From: Metabacillus arenae
GTDB lineage: Bacteria > Bacillota > Bacilli > Bacillales > Bacillaceae
NCBI RefSeq assembly: GCF_014773385.1
Contig: NZ_JACXAI010000002.1
Span: 245,054 to 309,053, forward strand
Direction of reading: 5' to 3'
Length of the DNA stretch: 64,000 nucleotides
Shown: positions 30,401 to 38,666 of the stretch, in pieces
Position numbering within the stretch: the stretch's first letter is position 1
Layout: every line of letters begins with the position of its first letter
Made by a program: the position numbers and the translations under genes
Notes under the pieces: model-generated
The model's database searches: none
The model's input: the letters and a program-made list of their open reading frames with translations, nothing else
What the model was told of the DNA's origin: nothing

Positions 30401-31091
30401 TAATTTTTCATTCGGAGAAATCTATATAAAGGACTCTATGGGAGTTCAAATTAAAAATGGACGTTGGGGATCGGGAATAAGTCTTTATTTAGAAGGTGGA
30501 AATTGGAATTCAATTAGTGATAATTTATTTGCTACCCCACCTACAATTTTCAGAGGATACAACAGTAAGCCTGATAAAACAGAAATTAAGAATAATAGAG
30601 ACAAGGACGGTCACTCACGTTCTCAGGATGATGTTTCTACTTATTATATAAATTGTAATGGATTAAATCCTACCTTCTCCCCCACTCCTATTACATCTAG
30701 TACCGTTATTAAATTTGCAACGGGAACACAATCATTGTTTGGGCAGACTTCAACGCTATATGACACAAATACAGGTCAGGGAGCAATCTCTTATCGTAGA
30801 TTATATTCATTTAATATTACTTTGAAAATACATAACCTAGCTTCAACAAATCAAGACGTTTACATGAATGTACGGATTAAAAAGAACGATGGTACGGTAG
30901 TTTCAAATTATATTTGCTATGAAAAAATAACTATTCCTGCAAATGAAGATAAATATATTTGGAACGGTAGTGGTATGGAGCGAATTGATAAAGATTGTTA
31001 CTTTGAAGTAATTATTAATCCTATGGATACCACATCGGGAATTAGTTTAAATACCACAGAAAATAGATTAATCGTTAGATCGATAAATTGA
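27405..31091 (+). CDS. Tail-associated protein with prophage endopeptidase-tail domain and beta-helix
   Basis: The 1,228-aa protein has an N-terminal tail-hub domain (residues about 10-370), including the ITRLVVSGSDGVSINSINPTG signature of Gram-positive Tal proteins. Residues about 290-395 form a coiled coil. A fibronectin-III-like domain follows (about 540-670; VDLTIKWEYPS...TLGIRAYRR). The rest (about 760-1130) is a beta-helix with strand/turn repeats (NNVVIDGFTIEG, NVHFFNNFNAMNF), and a beta-sandwich ends it. It probably forms the tail tip and touches surface glycans. GGAGGTGG precedes the ATG. Confidence 0.75.
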   Translation: MSSIGMNVKPKKISLFLAKPDRKVIRKITDTDDKNQIIKFSSINELSFSIPYETIQYNKVIRNPVVDMVRERYLIKAVKGEEVEWYIILKKRKTSTDVDKVVIECFSLGYDLSFKKMIDYQRSSYNCLQVLEDCLEGTNWKVGYISNELNLIYRQFDVTSKTKLDFLNEICETFEAVYEFDTVNLLVNIYKKDESSKDKGFIIKYGQYLDTIEETIDIEQVITRLVVSGSDGVSINSINPTGQSYIDNFSYYLYPFERNEEGEVIQSSHYMSDALCHAILDYNELVEEKQNDFKQFLDSKTETQEKLTTLNNELSELEDDLVQILDTLELAKDIGDPTSGLNKDRDNKTNHINNKKEEIKSIELQISNIDSSIQKLKDEINIENNLTSSLMAELTDYIFVEEWSDTNQINDVDLYEAALEHFKEINTPPININLSIVNFFEIVEENHNWNRLSIGDIVTIRHDKLKIDVKTTVTEMHIDYENASISLTISNTKDPESEVEQVKRLIYAVNKTSTDFEKRKLAWERVANNSNIRNDRISDVPVSPTLKTDETAITHKLNDNGSVDLTIKWEYPSFSKTNDNKHNIDGFIVYLYSSDLREPYIFGSTVAKETLVDLNSEIKKYTFPSVPANLYYTLGIRAYRRVDVDINREGIILSEIATSKLSKDNPYQPSDKVVVNGEMNGKLNGITYSSSPTPPENPESNDVWTNPTTKIQNVYNSETETWDGMKSTALSNGTVEVDVEKILDMESRISDNGNGTDIESFPIIVPETDDTGRIQRAIDHVAANGFGAINFYFKNYIAKKLTLKSNVWLVSKGAFLTFKSGETGDFLYANNINNVVIDGFTIEGLDRTSYAPSSTIGSRTGVYSNGSSEILLKNCLVQGFNKNGLYVTQSGATDDLYSKSVDVKNVHFFNNFNAMNFDTRAEYCQIHGVKAYSNYLGIRVASGNVHTVGSFFNNNVDGIQVVAGENDSHGSFTACTSNHNQRRALMVDGISHGELFNGCNFSFGEIYIKDSMGVQIKNGRWGSGISLYLEGGNWNSISDNLFATPPTIFRGYNSKPDKTEIKNNRDKDGHSRSQDDVSTYYINCNGLNPTFSPTPITSSTVIKFATGTQSLFGQTSTLYDTNTGQGAISYRRLYSFNITLKIHNLASTNQDVYMNVRIKKNDGTVVSNYICYEKITIPANEDKYIWNGSGMERIDKDCYFEVIINPMDTTSGISLNTTENRLIVRSIN

Positions 31092-31102
31092 GGTGAAAAT
31101 GA

Positions 31103-31903
31103 ATGAGTTTAGATGAAATTTTTAATGATCCAATTTTAAGTAAACGCAGAAGTGGAACTACCCCAGATGATCCGTATGTCTTTATGAGTGAGACACGGGA
31201 GGTTATTAATGAAGTTTTAAATCTAACAGAAATCCCCAATCGCTTAGAACGAGTAAGAGTTGTTTCTGATACTCCGATGTATGAAATAACAGATGGAGAG
31301 TTAAAGGAAAACTATTTTAGAGTTGATTATGCTCAAGGTGATGTATTTTTCCACCCAAGTCAAAATGGTAAAAGCTTCACTGTCGAATATAAAGGTGAAG
31401 GTGTTCACTACTTCCCTCATCGTAGAGTATGGACAAAACATAATGGAATTACTGTAACTGAAACTCTAGAGGATATTGTAAATATAAGTAACGATAAAAT
31501 TGATGAAGTTGAGCAGAAAATTGATGAAGCTGAACAAGCAATCATTGATACAAATAATGCAACTTCTGATTACACAACTGTAGTTAATGATACAAAGAAA
31601 ATTTATAAAGGTGTAGTTAATTTAATTTCTGACTTGCAAACCACATTCCCGAATCCTGAAGTCGGTTGGACAGTTGGCGTTCGTGAAAATAAAACAGAAT
31701 ATCGATGGGATAGTTCAGAATGGAAACCTGTTGGGATATCTGATACACCTGAAGGCTTTACGATCACAGTTTCTGAAAATCCTCCGTTATCAGGTCACAC
31801 ATTGTGGCTAGACGTGGCTGAAGAATCCAGAACTGCTAGAGTGGTTATGTCTGCAACTGAACCAGAGGATGATACTCAAATTTGGTGGCAAATTGACGAA
31901 TAA
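31103..31903 (+). CDS. Tail/baseplate protein with coiled coil
   Basis: The 266-aa protein starts 11 bases after the Tal gene. Residues 50-115 are beta-rich (DTPMYEITDGELKENYFRVDY), residues about 125-165 form a trimeric-type coiled coil (NDKIDEVEQKIDEAEQAI), and the end is beta-rich with Trp motifs. This is the layout of baseplate fibre-anchoring proteins in SPbeta-like and lactococcal phages. Its precise role is unknown. Confidence 0.55.
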   Translation: MSLDEIFNDPILSKRRSGTTPDDPYVFMSETREVINEVLNLTEIPNRLERVRVVSDTPMYEITDGELKENYFRVDYAQGDVFFHPSQNGKSFTVEYKGEGVHYFPHRRVWTKHNGITVTETLEDIVNISNDKIDEVEQKIDEAEQAIIDTNNATSDYTTVVNDTKKIYKGVVNLISDLQTTFPNPEVGWTVGVRENKTEYRWDSSEWKPVGISDTPEGFTITVSENPPLSGHTLWLDVAEESRTARVVMSATEPEDDTQIWWQIDE

Positions 31904-31917
31904 GGAGGTTTATTAGT

Positions 31918-34128
31918 TTGTCAAATTTAAAAATGAGAAATAGAACAACTGGACAATGGGAAGAAATAAAAATTAATGCTAGATTGGCAAATTTAAGAAA
32001 TACATATACTCTTCCAGGAAAATTCAGCCATGTATACATAGGGATAACGGAATTTAATCCAGAAGAAGATATTTTACTAGTTTTTAAAGATAGCGAAATA
32101 CTCTCCGAAGGAACTCATTATACTTTTAATGAAGGCGCATTAAGAATTGACAGTATAGATGGTTCTGATTGGGATACTGGAACTGTTTTTAATTTTCTTG
32201 TATTAAAGAACGTAGAAAGACCTGTTCCTACTGCTGATGGCTCACTAATTCAAGATGGATCAATTACGGATTCAAAGTTGGCAGAAGGAATTAAAATCTC
32301 TCCTGCTTTAATTGATACTGATGGTGTAACCTATGACGGTCTTGATGATAGATTAAACAGTGAACAATTGAAAGTAAAATCAGTAGCTGAAAAAGTAAAT
32401 TATATAGAATCAGGAAATATTTCAACCTATTTTACGAAAGATGTAGATTTTGACTCTTATTACTTTCGTATTCCTTTTTGTGAAATTACAAACAATAATG
32501 TAGTGATAGCTGGCTCTGACATTAGATACGATTCATCAAGTGACCACGATAGAATTGACGTTGGGATAGCACGAAGCAATGATTTTGGTAAGACTTGGCT
32601 GGATAAGAGAGTTCTTTTCCCTAACAATGAAATTGTATATAATTCTAGGAAAATGGATGCTACTATTCTAGTAAATAGAAATACGAATAGAGTTTTCATT
32701 TTTGCTTTAGTATTTGATATGATCAAACCTTGGACTGAAGCTACAAAACAAGAAACTGTTTGGGATTTTGTTTATAAATATTCAGACGATGATGGAGCTA
32801 CTTGGTCAAATGAGATCAGTTTGAAATCGCTGTTCACTTCTGATTCAAATATTAAATTTGTATGGGGTGGCGTTGGAAAAGGAATTACAATGAATAATGG
32901 TACTTTAGTATTACCTATACAAATTAAAAATGATACAGGTCATTCAATTCAAAGTTCTCTCATCTACAGTACAAACAATGGGGCAACATGGCAATGGAAA
33001 GGTGTAAGAGTTCCAGCTTCTACATCTGAAGCAAATATAGTTGAATATGAAAATGGTAAGCTGCTAATCAATGCTAGAAGTGGTATTTCTGCAAGAAGAA
33101 TGTATACTACTGATAATTTAGGATTCACATGGATTCCTCACGTTACTGATAGAAATACTTTAATTGAGCCAGTTGGTTGTCAGGGTAGTTTTGATAAAAT
33201 AGAAACATCAGATAAGACTCTTGGTTTATTTTTAAATCCTTATAGCACAGTTAGACGAGAAAACTTGGTTTTACAAGCTACATTAGACTTTATTAATTAT
33301 TACCCAGTGTATACATTATATAAAGGTCAAGTAGATGGGTACTCATGTTTAACAAACTACAATGGTAGAATAATTGCGGCTATTGAGAAAAGTGGTAACG
33401 TAGAAATTCATGACTTATCTAGTATAAAAATAAATTTAAGTAATGAAGTGGCTAACTTAAAAACAAGTAAAGTTTATGAAGAAGTTACAATTGATTCAAA
33501 CGGATACATCCAAGTAAATCCATCTAGCCGGTTTGTGTTTATCCATGTTGAAAATTCAAGTAGTTCTGTCCTAAAAGGAATTATTGGGTGCAAACCAAAC
33601 CAGGAAATATTTATTACAAACAATTCGAGAAGTTTCCCATTTACTTTTGAACCTGCTTATGATAACTTGTCAATGAAAAATGACTCATCTCCTGCCGATG
33701 GCGTATTTAAGTTACACGTAACTACCGCATATGCTTCAGAATATTATATTATCAATAAAATACAAAACAATGAATTATTAAAAGTATATATCACTCATAA
33801 ATACGCACAAATAGGTAATATTTCTGATTTCGCTAAAAGGAAAAGTATTGTAATTGAAACTGGGTATAGTAAAGAAATAATTGGGGAAGAAGAAAAATGG
33901 CTTGTAGGCGATACATATAATGGTAGCATAATATTTACACTCCCCCCTCTTGATTCAGTACCAGAATTCCATGAGATTTCGATCAGAAAAAAAGATCAGT
34001 CCACTAATAAGATTCAGGTTAAAGGATTTGAAGGTGAATTAATCGAAGGTAGTAATAACTTCAATATCTCATCATTCCTTGAATCAAGAAGGTTTGTAAA
34101 GCTTAATACAAAATGGTACGTATTTTAA
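31918..34128 (+). CDS. Tail fibre with sialidase-like Asp-box propeller
   Basis: The 736-aa protein begins with a short anchor (MSNLKMRNRTTGQWEEIKI) shared in pattern with the 34199 gene product. Residues about 170-500 hold at least four Asp-box motifs: SNDFGKTW, SDDDGATW, STNNGATW and TDNLGFTW. This indicates a six-bladed sialidase-fold propeller, with an RIPFCEI strand at its start. It could cleave or bind acidic sugars on the host surface. I do not see enough to assign the three catalytic arginines. Start TTG 31918 follows AAGGAGGTTT. Confidence 0.7.
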   Translation: MSNLKMRNRTTGQWEEIKINARLANLRNTYTLPGKFSHVYIGITEFNPEEDILLVFKDSEILSEGTHYTFNEGALRIDSIDGSDWDTGTVFNFLVLKNVERPVPTADGSLIQDGSITDSKLAEGIKISPALIDTDGVTYDGLDDRLNSEQLKVKSVAEKVNYIESGNISTYFTKDVDFDSYYFRIPFCEITNNNVVIAGSDIRYDSSSDHDRIDVGIARSNDFGKTWLDKRVLFPNNEIVYNSRKMDATILVNRNTNRVFIFALVFDMIKPWTEATKQETVWDFVYKYSDDDGATWSNEISLKSLFTSDSNIKFVWGGVGKGITMNNGTLVLPIQIKNDTGHSIQSSLIYSTNNGATWQWKGVRVPASTSEANIVEYENGKLLINARSGISARRMYTTDNLGFTWIPHVTDRNTLIEPVGCQGSFDKIETSDKTLGLFLNPYSTVRRENLVLQATLDFINYYPVYTLYKGQVDGYSCLTNYNGRIIAAIEKSGNVEIHDLSSIKINLSNEVANLKTSKVYEEVTIDSNGYIQVNPSSRFVFIHVENSSSSVLKGIIGCKPNQEIFITNNSRSFPFTFEPAYDNLSMKNDSSPADGVFKLHVTTAYASEYYIINKIQNNELLKVYITHKYAQIGNISDFAKRKSIVIETGYSKEIIGEEEKWLVGDTYNGSIIFTLPPLDSVPEFHEISIRKKDQSTNKIQVKGFEGELIEGSNNFNISSFLESRRFVKLNTKWYVF

Positions 34129-34152
34129 AAATAAATTTAACATAATTAATTG

Positions 34153-34184
34153 GGTTGGAGAAAAATTTTCTTCAACCTTTTTTA
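34153..34184 (+). terminator. Intrinsic terminator
   Basis: GGTTGgAGAAAA and TTTTCTTCAACC form a stem with a bulged G, followed by a run of six T. Confidence 0.8.
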
Positions 34185-34198
34185 ATTGAGGTGAAATA

Positions 34199-36832
34199 AT
34201 GGCAAATTTGAGATACAAAAACCCAACAACACAAGAATGGGAAAATGTAAAAATTGAAGCTATCGGTAGCTCTATCCCTAATGAGGAGAGTTGGGTTTCA
34301 ACAGAAGGTCAAACTACATTCACACTTTCAAACGGTAAAGCTATAGATAAAAAGCTATTAACATTGATTGTTGGTGGTGTAACTCAGTATGATTACACAT
34401 TAACTAATGAAAAAATTATCACAGTTCCTGAACCACTTCCTGCTGGTTTAAAAGTAATTGCAAGATGGTTCGAAGTTAAAGTCCCTGCTACGGCAGGTCA
34501 TACGTCAACTCATGAGGTAGGCGGTCAAGATGAGATAGATGTGACTAAATTAAAAAATTATGATGAAGAAGTCGGGAATAAAATTACTACAGTTATGTCG
34601 GATTTGGCAGATACTTCGGCAGATTTAAAAGATCGTGGAATTAATGTTTTGCTTCCCCCTTATAATGTCAGTGGTTCTTCTCAAATAACGACAGGTTCAA
34701 TAAATTCAGGTAGCAACACATTGACGGTCTCAAGTCCTATTGATTTTAAGGTTGGCCAAGGAATAGCTATCAAAACTGTATCAGCAGTTGCAGATGTTAA
34801 AACCTTGCAAATTACATCTGGAGCAACGACTACTGGAAGTGTATCTATATCATTTCAAGCAGCAGCATACATTATTGAAGTCAATGCAGGGGATACAGCG
34901 ATACAAGTGGCTGATAAGATACGAAGTGCTGTTTTTAATGATTTCACAACAGGCGGAACAAGCGGAACAGATACCATTACCTTTACTGCGAATGTTGCAG
35001 GAGAAAAGCCATCTATGAGTTATGATCCAAGCACAACCGGTGCGAGTGGTACAGTGACCCAAACCACAGTAGGTGTAAAGGATAGCTATTTCATTTCCGA
35101 AATAACAGCACTAAATGGAAATTCAATAACTCTACAAAATAGCGCAACGGTAACAGTTTCTGGTGTGTTAGTTCTACATGATGATACAGCTGCGATTCAA
35201 ACTGCTATTAATGATTTACCTTCAGACGGTGGAGAATTAATCATCCCAAAAGGAACGTATAACTACTCTGCCAATTGGACAATTGCGAATAAAAGCAATG
35301 TAACATTTAGAGGGGTAGGAAGAAAAACAGTTCTGTGCGCTTTAAATTATACAAATTCTACTTTGTGGGTTAATGACTGTACAGGTGTAGTCATTAAAAA
35401 TTTCCGAATAAAATCCAGCGGCACAAAAAGGTTACAAACAGACGCTTCAACTGGTATTAGACCGAGCAACTGTACGGACATACAAATTAAATCAGTTTAT
35501 GTTGAGAAAACATCGGCAGGGATTTTAGCCCGTCAATGTACAGATTTAGTAGTAAAAAATTGCAACGTTAAAGATACTTTCGCAGACGGAATCCATATAA
35601 CTAGACGTTGTAAAGAAGTAAGAGTGTTAAATAACTACTTAGAAAATACAGGTGATGACGCTATTGCTGTAGTTTCTTATACAGCCGATGGCATAGCAGC
35701 AGAAGTATCAAGTTTAATGATTTCTGGAGGAGCGACCACTACAGGGCGGATACAAGTCGTTTTAGATGGTTTAATCCATAATATAAATGTTACGAGCGGA
35801 GATACACCTACTACCATAGCAACTAATGTCAGAAGTACATTGTTCACAGGTTGGACTACAGGTGGTTCGGGGACAACCATTACTTTCACTAGTGCATCAA
35901 ATGGAGATGAAGTAAACGCAAGATTCATTTCAAACGGAACCGGTGTGGTAGGTACAATCTCTACTACAACCCAAGGAGAGGGTTATTGTGAAAAGGTTAT
36001 TATAGCTCATAATACTATTAAAAATGGGAAAACAAGAGCAATAACACACGTTGGCGGTAAAAACGTTGTGATTTCTGATAATATCATAAATGGTACCGCA
36101 TCATCTGGGATTTTAATAATGAAGGATAATAACTATGATACTTTTAAACCTCTCGACACTATTGTTAAAGGGAATCAAATAAAAAATGTAGGAACAGTCC
36201 TTCCAAACGCTGGAAATATATCCGGCATTGAAACTCAAGTAGATACAAAAGGCTGTTTGATTGAAAGCAATGTAATTTCTCACGGGACAGGAAGAGGATT
36301 TCTGCTTGCAGGCTCATCAATCATTGTAAAAGGAAATTTATCATATAGAAATTTTGGTGCCAATCAAATCAATCCTTCTAACCAAGTAATTGTAGAGGGT
36401 AATCGTTTTGAAGAGAACGGTGAGCAAGGTCTTTCGATAGTCAATAGTGTAAACATTACAGTGAGTAATAATATAGCAATAAATAATAATACAAAAGAAG
36501 TAGTTGGGGTAGATAATTATTACTTCACCGGTTGCTCTAAAGGTATCATCGCAAACAATAACTCCATTGATAACAGAGCACCTGCTAAAATTGATCGCTC
36601 ATATGAGTACAATAACTGTACATTTATGAAATTATCAGGAAATAGGCAAGAAGGTGGTTTGAGCTTTAGTATATTTGGCACTAGTTCAAGTTTTGATCTA
36701 ATTGATGGGTTAACAGGCTCAGGTGTACCAACTACTACTTTTTATGCATCAGGACAACGGTATACAGATACCACAAATGGGGACTTATATTTTTATTTAG
36801 GATCAACATGGAAGAAAGCAACGGTATCCTAA
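34199..36832 (+). CDS. Tail spike: beta-helix with two inserted paralogous domains
   Basis: The 877-aa protein shares its N-terminal anchor pattern (MANLRYKNPTTQEWENVKIEA) with the 31918 product. A beta-helix (from about residue 330) has typical turns (NNYLENTGDDAIAV, IKNVGTV). Two copies of an Ig-like domain interrupt it: residues about 198-295 (LQITSGATTTGSVSISF...) and about 500-595 (LMISGGATTTGRIQVVL...). The two share a TTG(S/R) turn, a (G/S)GDT hinge and a FT.ANV/SAS segment. The C-terminus ends RYTDTTNGDLYFYLGSTWKK. It is a receptor-binding or glycan-degrading spike. The duplicated insert suggests modular growth. Confidence 0.7.
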   Translation: MANLRYKNPTTQEWENVKIEAIGSSIPNEESWVSTEGQTTFTLSNGKAIDKKLLTLIVGGVTQYDYTLTNEKIITVPEPLPAGLKVIARWFEVKVPATAGHTSTHEVGGQDEIDVTKLKNYDEEVGNKITTVMSDLADTSADLKDRGINVLLPPYNVSGSSQITTGSINSGSNTLTVSSPIDFKVGQGIAIKTVSAVADVKTLQITSGATTTGSVSISFQAAAYIIEVNAGDTAIQVADKIRSAVFNDFTTGGTSGTDTITFTANVAGEKPSMSYDPSTTGASGTVTQTTVGVKDSYFISEITALNGNSITLQNSATVTVSGVLVLHDDTAAIQTAINDLPSDGGELIIPKGTYNYSANWTIANKSNVTFRGVGRKTVLCALNYTNSTLWVNDCTGVVIKNFRIKSSGTKRLQTDASTGIRPSNCTDIQIKSVYVEKTSAGILARQCTDLVVKNCNVKDTFADGIHITRRCKEVRVLNNYLENTGDDAIAVVSYTADGIAAEVSSLMISGGATTTGRIQVVLDGLIHNINVTSGDTPTTIATNVRSTLFTGWTTGGSGTTITFTSASNGDEVNARFISNGTGVVGTISTTTQGEGYCEKVIIAHNTIKNGKTRAITHVGGKNVVISDNIINGTASSGILIMKDNNYDTFKPLDTIVKGNQIKNVGTVLPNAGNISGIETQVDTKGCLIESNVISHGTGRGFLLAGSSIIVKGNLSYRNFGANQINPSNQVIVEGNRFEENGEQGLSIVNSVNITVSNNIAINNNTKEVVGVDNYYFTGCSKGIIANNNSIDNRAPAKIDRSYEYNNCTFMKLSGNRQEGGLSFSIFGTSSSFDLIDGLTGSGVPTTTFYASGQRYTDTTNGDLYFYLGSTWKKATVS

Positions 36833-36876
36833 TCAAAATTTGGAGGAGGTAATGTATTTTTTACCGGTGGTTCAAT

Positions 36877-36938
36877 ACAACTAATGGGAAGCTGTTTATT
36901 TTGATGGTTCTTTATGGAAATCTATTTCTTTAGTGTAA
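36877..36938 (+). pseudogene. Frameshifted remnant of a tail fibre C-terminus
   Basis: Just after the 34199 stop, ACAACTAATGGGAAGCTG reads TTNGKLF, and one base shift later the sequence reads YFDGSLWKSISLV then stop. This closely mirrors the real end of the upstream protein (TTNGDLYFYLGSTWKKATVS). It therefore looks like the tail end of a second, lost fibre gene with a frameshift. There is no start codon. Confidence 0.6.
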
Positions 36939-38178
36939 ATAAAAAACTCCTCTTTTTGAGGAGTCGGATTTTACTATATGCTATACCTAAAAAAAGCCAG
37001 GTTGATAAGTAGGGGTATTCTGGAACGGAAATCATCATTGCGAGATAAATGAAAATTAATGATAACCGTAAAGCGACATGTTCTGGGTTTGTACCTTTTA
37101 ATTTTATTATTGGTATAAGAAACAGTATGGTAAATAACAAAAATCCAATAATTCCGCAGTTTACTAAAAGTGTAGAGAAAAAGTCAGTTGACCTTATTGT
37201 TCCAAATCCTAATCCGAAAAACTTTAATAAAAATGGCATTTCGTAAAAATACTCCATGTGCTTAGAAAAGTTAGCTGAACGGGCAATTGTAGAATGTGAG
37301 TCGGTGAATATCTTTTCAAAAATCGATTCATAAATAATACTTCCTATCTTTTCAAAGCCTACAATCCAAGAAATGATAAGGCTGATGAATATTGATAAGT
37401 ATATAAAAATTAAATTTCTATAAAACCTGAAAAGTTTAATGCCTAAGAATAACCCAATACCTAAATAAGCAGTCGTTGAGAAAGAAAGAACTATACAAAT
37501 CGCAAACAATAAAGCACTCTTGTACATTTTTTTATAGTATGCATAGTAGAAAAATGGAACAATTACAAAAGCGAACATTGATGGTTCTCCAGTTAAACTT
37601 TTCATTCGTTGTAATAGCAATGGGCCTATTTGCATTGCTTGAAATAAGCTTCCTGAGAAATGCATATTTTCTCCAAAAGCACGGTTGGATAAAAAATCAC
37701 CGTTTGTTTTGAAAATAAAAAAGTATAAAAATTCATAAAGTCCGTACAAACATAAAAAGCAGACACCACTTAAGAAAAACTTATCCCATTTGTTGTTGTA
37801 AAAATTTTTTGTTAAGCAAAAAAAGATAAATGCAACAAATAAGTAGATAGATTGTGTGATTAATGATTTCCTAAATAAAACACTACCATCATTTTTATCA
37901 ATCAATGTCAAATCTTCAGGGAGACTTGGTGAAGTAAACGCCACAAATAACTGCGATGCAAAAGTAATAAAAAGAAAAATGAGTAAAAAAATAAATAAAT
38001 CTCTATAAAAAATATAGGAAAGTCTTTTGCTCATGAATAGCACAAAAAATAAACTGAAAAAACACAGTATGTATGCTGGCGTCGTGCCTTGGATAGATGG
38101 GGCAATTAAGAAAGAAGAAATAGTCATAGTTAACAAAAGCAATTTTAACGGAAAAATCATTTTATAGTTCAATTCCAT
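36922..38178 (-). CDS. O-antigen-ligase/polymerase-like membrane protein (lysogenic conversion candidate)
   Basis: The protein is about 418 aa and almost wholly hydrophobic, with roughly ten membrane segments and a longer extracellular loop. Residues about 195-215 (SLTGEPSMFAFVIVPFF) are the signature segment of Wzy/EpsG/O-antigen-ligase-type polysaccharide polymerases. I prefer ATG 38178, preceded by GGGAG; an ATG at 38196 lacks a site. It runs opposite to the tail genes between two phage modules, so it is phage cargo that can be expressed in the lysogen. It probably changes the host's surface polysaccharide. A terminator hairpin overlaps its last codons. Confidence 0.72.
   Translation of the reverse strand: MELNYKMIFPLKLLLLTMTISSFLIAPSIQGTTPAYILCFFSLFFVLFMSKRLSYIFYRDLFIFLLIFLFITFASQLFVAFTSPSLPEDLTLIDKNDGSVLFRKSLITQSIYLFVAFIFFCLTKNFYNNKWDKFFLSGVCFLCLYGLYEFLYFFIFKTNGDFLSNRAFGENMHFSGSLFQAMQIGPLLLQRMKSLTGEPSMFAFVIVPFFYYAYYKKMYKSALLFAICIVLSFSTTAYLGIGLFLGIKLFRFYRNLIFIYLSIFISLIISWIVGFEKIGSIIYESIFEKIFTDSHSTIARSANFSKHMEYFYEMPFLLKFFGLGFGTIRSTDFFSTLLVNCGIIGFLLFTILFLIPIIKLKGTNPEHVALRLSLIFIYLAMMISVPEYPYLSTWLFLGIAYSKIRLLKKRSFLFTLKK
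36943..36972 (-). terminator. Intrinsic terminator overlapping the 3' end of the polymerase gene
   Basis: ACTCCTC and GAGGAGT pair around a 5-nt loop. On the minus strand TTTTTT follows, a good terminator; on the plus strand the tail (CGGATTTT) is poor. It lies inside the last codons of the minus-strand ORF, so part of the C-terminus (KKRS) is encoded in the hairpin. Confidence 0.7.
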
Positions 38179-38347
38179 AAATTTATCAACTCCCATTGAG
38201 ATTATAATACAAAAGATGCCAAAAATATATATTTTTTGGACAAAAGGTCTTGGGAGTTATGTACTAAAAAATAATTGATACCAAAAAACCAATTCCACAT
38301 TGGAGGAAAATGCGACGTAACTGAATATCATGAAAAAGAGCTTACAG

Positions 38348-38563
38348 TTATTCTATAGGCTCTTTTACTAATTCCAAAATATCGGTAATTTCACATTGTA
38401 ACGCTTCACAGATCTTGGCTAAGTTATCAAGTGGTAACCTTATTGTTTGGTTGTGATACATTTCATTTATAGAAGGTACTCTTATACCGGTTTTGCGAGC
38501 AAGTTCTCTTTGAGTCATATTATTTTTTTCAAGCATATTATCAAGATGAATAACAATTTTCAT
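38348..38563 (-). CDS. XRE-family repressor (Cro/CI-like HTH)
   Basis: The 71-aa protein is one HTH_3 domain: MTQRELARKTGI-RVPSINEMYHNQ for the helix-turn-helix, then LDNLAKICEALQCEITDILEL for the closing helices. AGGGAGG precedes the ATG. It is divergent from the 38667 tyrosine recombinase gene with a 103-bp region full of GTTACGTTTA-type repeats. It probably controls both genes. SPbeta carries a comparable small XRE gene next to a recombinase-like gene (yopO/yopP). Confidence 0.82.
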   Translation of the reverse strand: MKIVIHLDNMLEKNNMTQRELARKTGIRVPSINEMYHNQTIRLPLDNLAKICEALQCEITDILELVKEPIE

Positions 38564-38580
38564 TGTATCCCTCCTTATTT

Positions 38581-38650
38581 GTTACGTTTAAAATAACACT
38601 TTGTACTTGTCACGTAAATAGTAACAGTGTATAATTACGTTAAACGTAAC
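38581..38650 (+). promoter_or_regulatory. Divergent promoter region with operator repeats
   Basis: GTTACGTTTA (38581-38590) is the exact inverse of TAAACGTAAC (38641-38650). Between them lie ACGTAAA (38612) and the palindrome ACGTTaAACGT (38637-38647). TTGTCA (38607-38612) and TATAAT (38630-38635) at 17-bp spacing form a good plus-strand promoter for the recombinase gene. The repeats flank and overlap it, so repression by the XRE protein is expected. Confidence 0.75.
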
Positions 38651-38666
38651 AAAAGGGGGATAAGTA

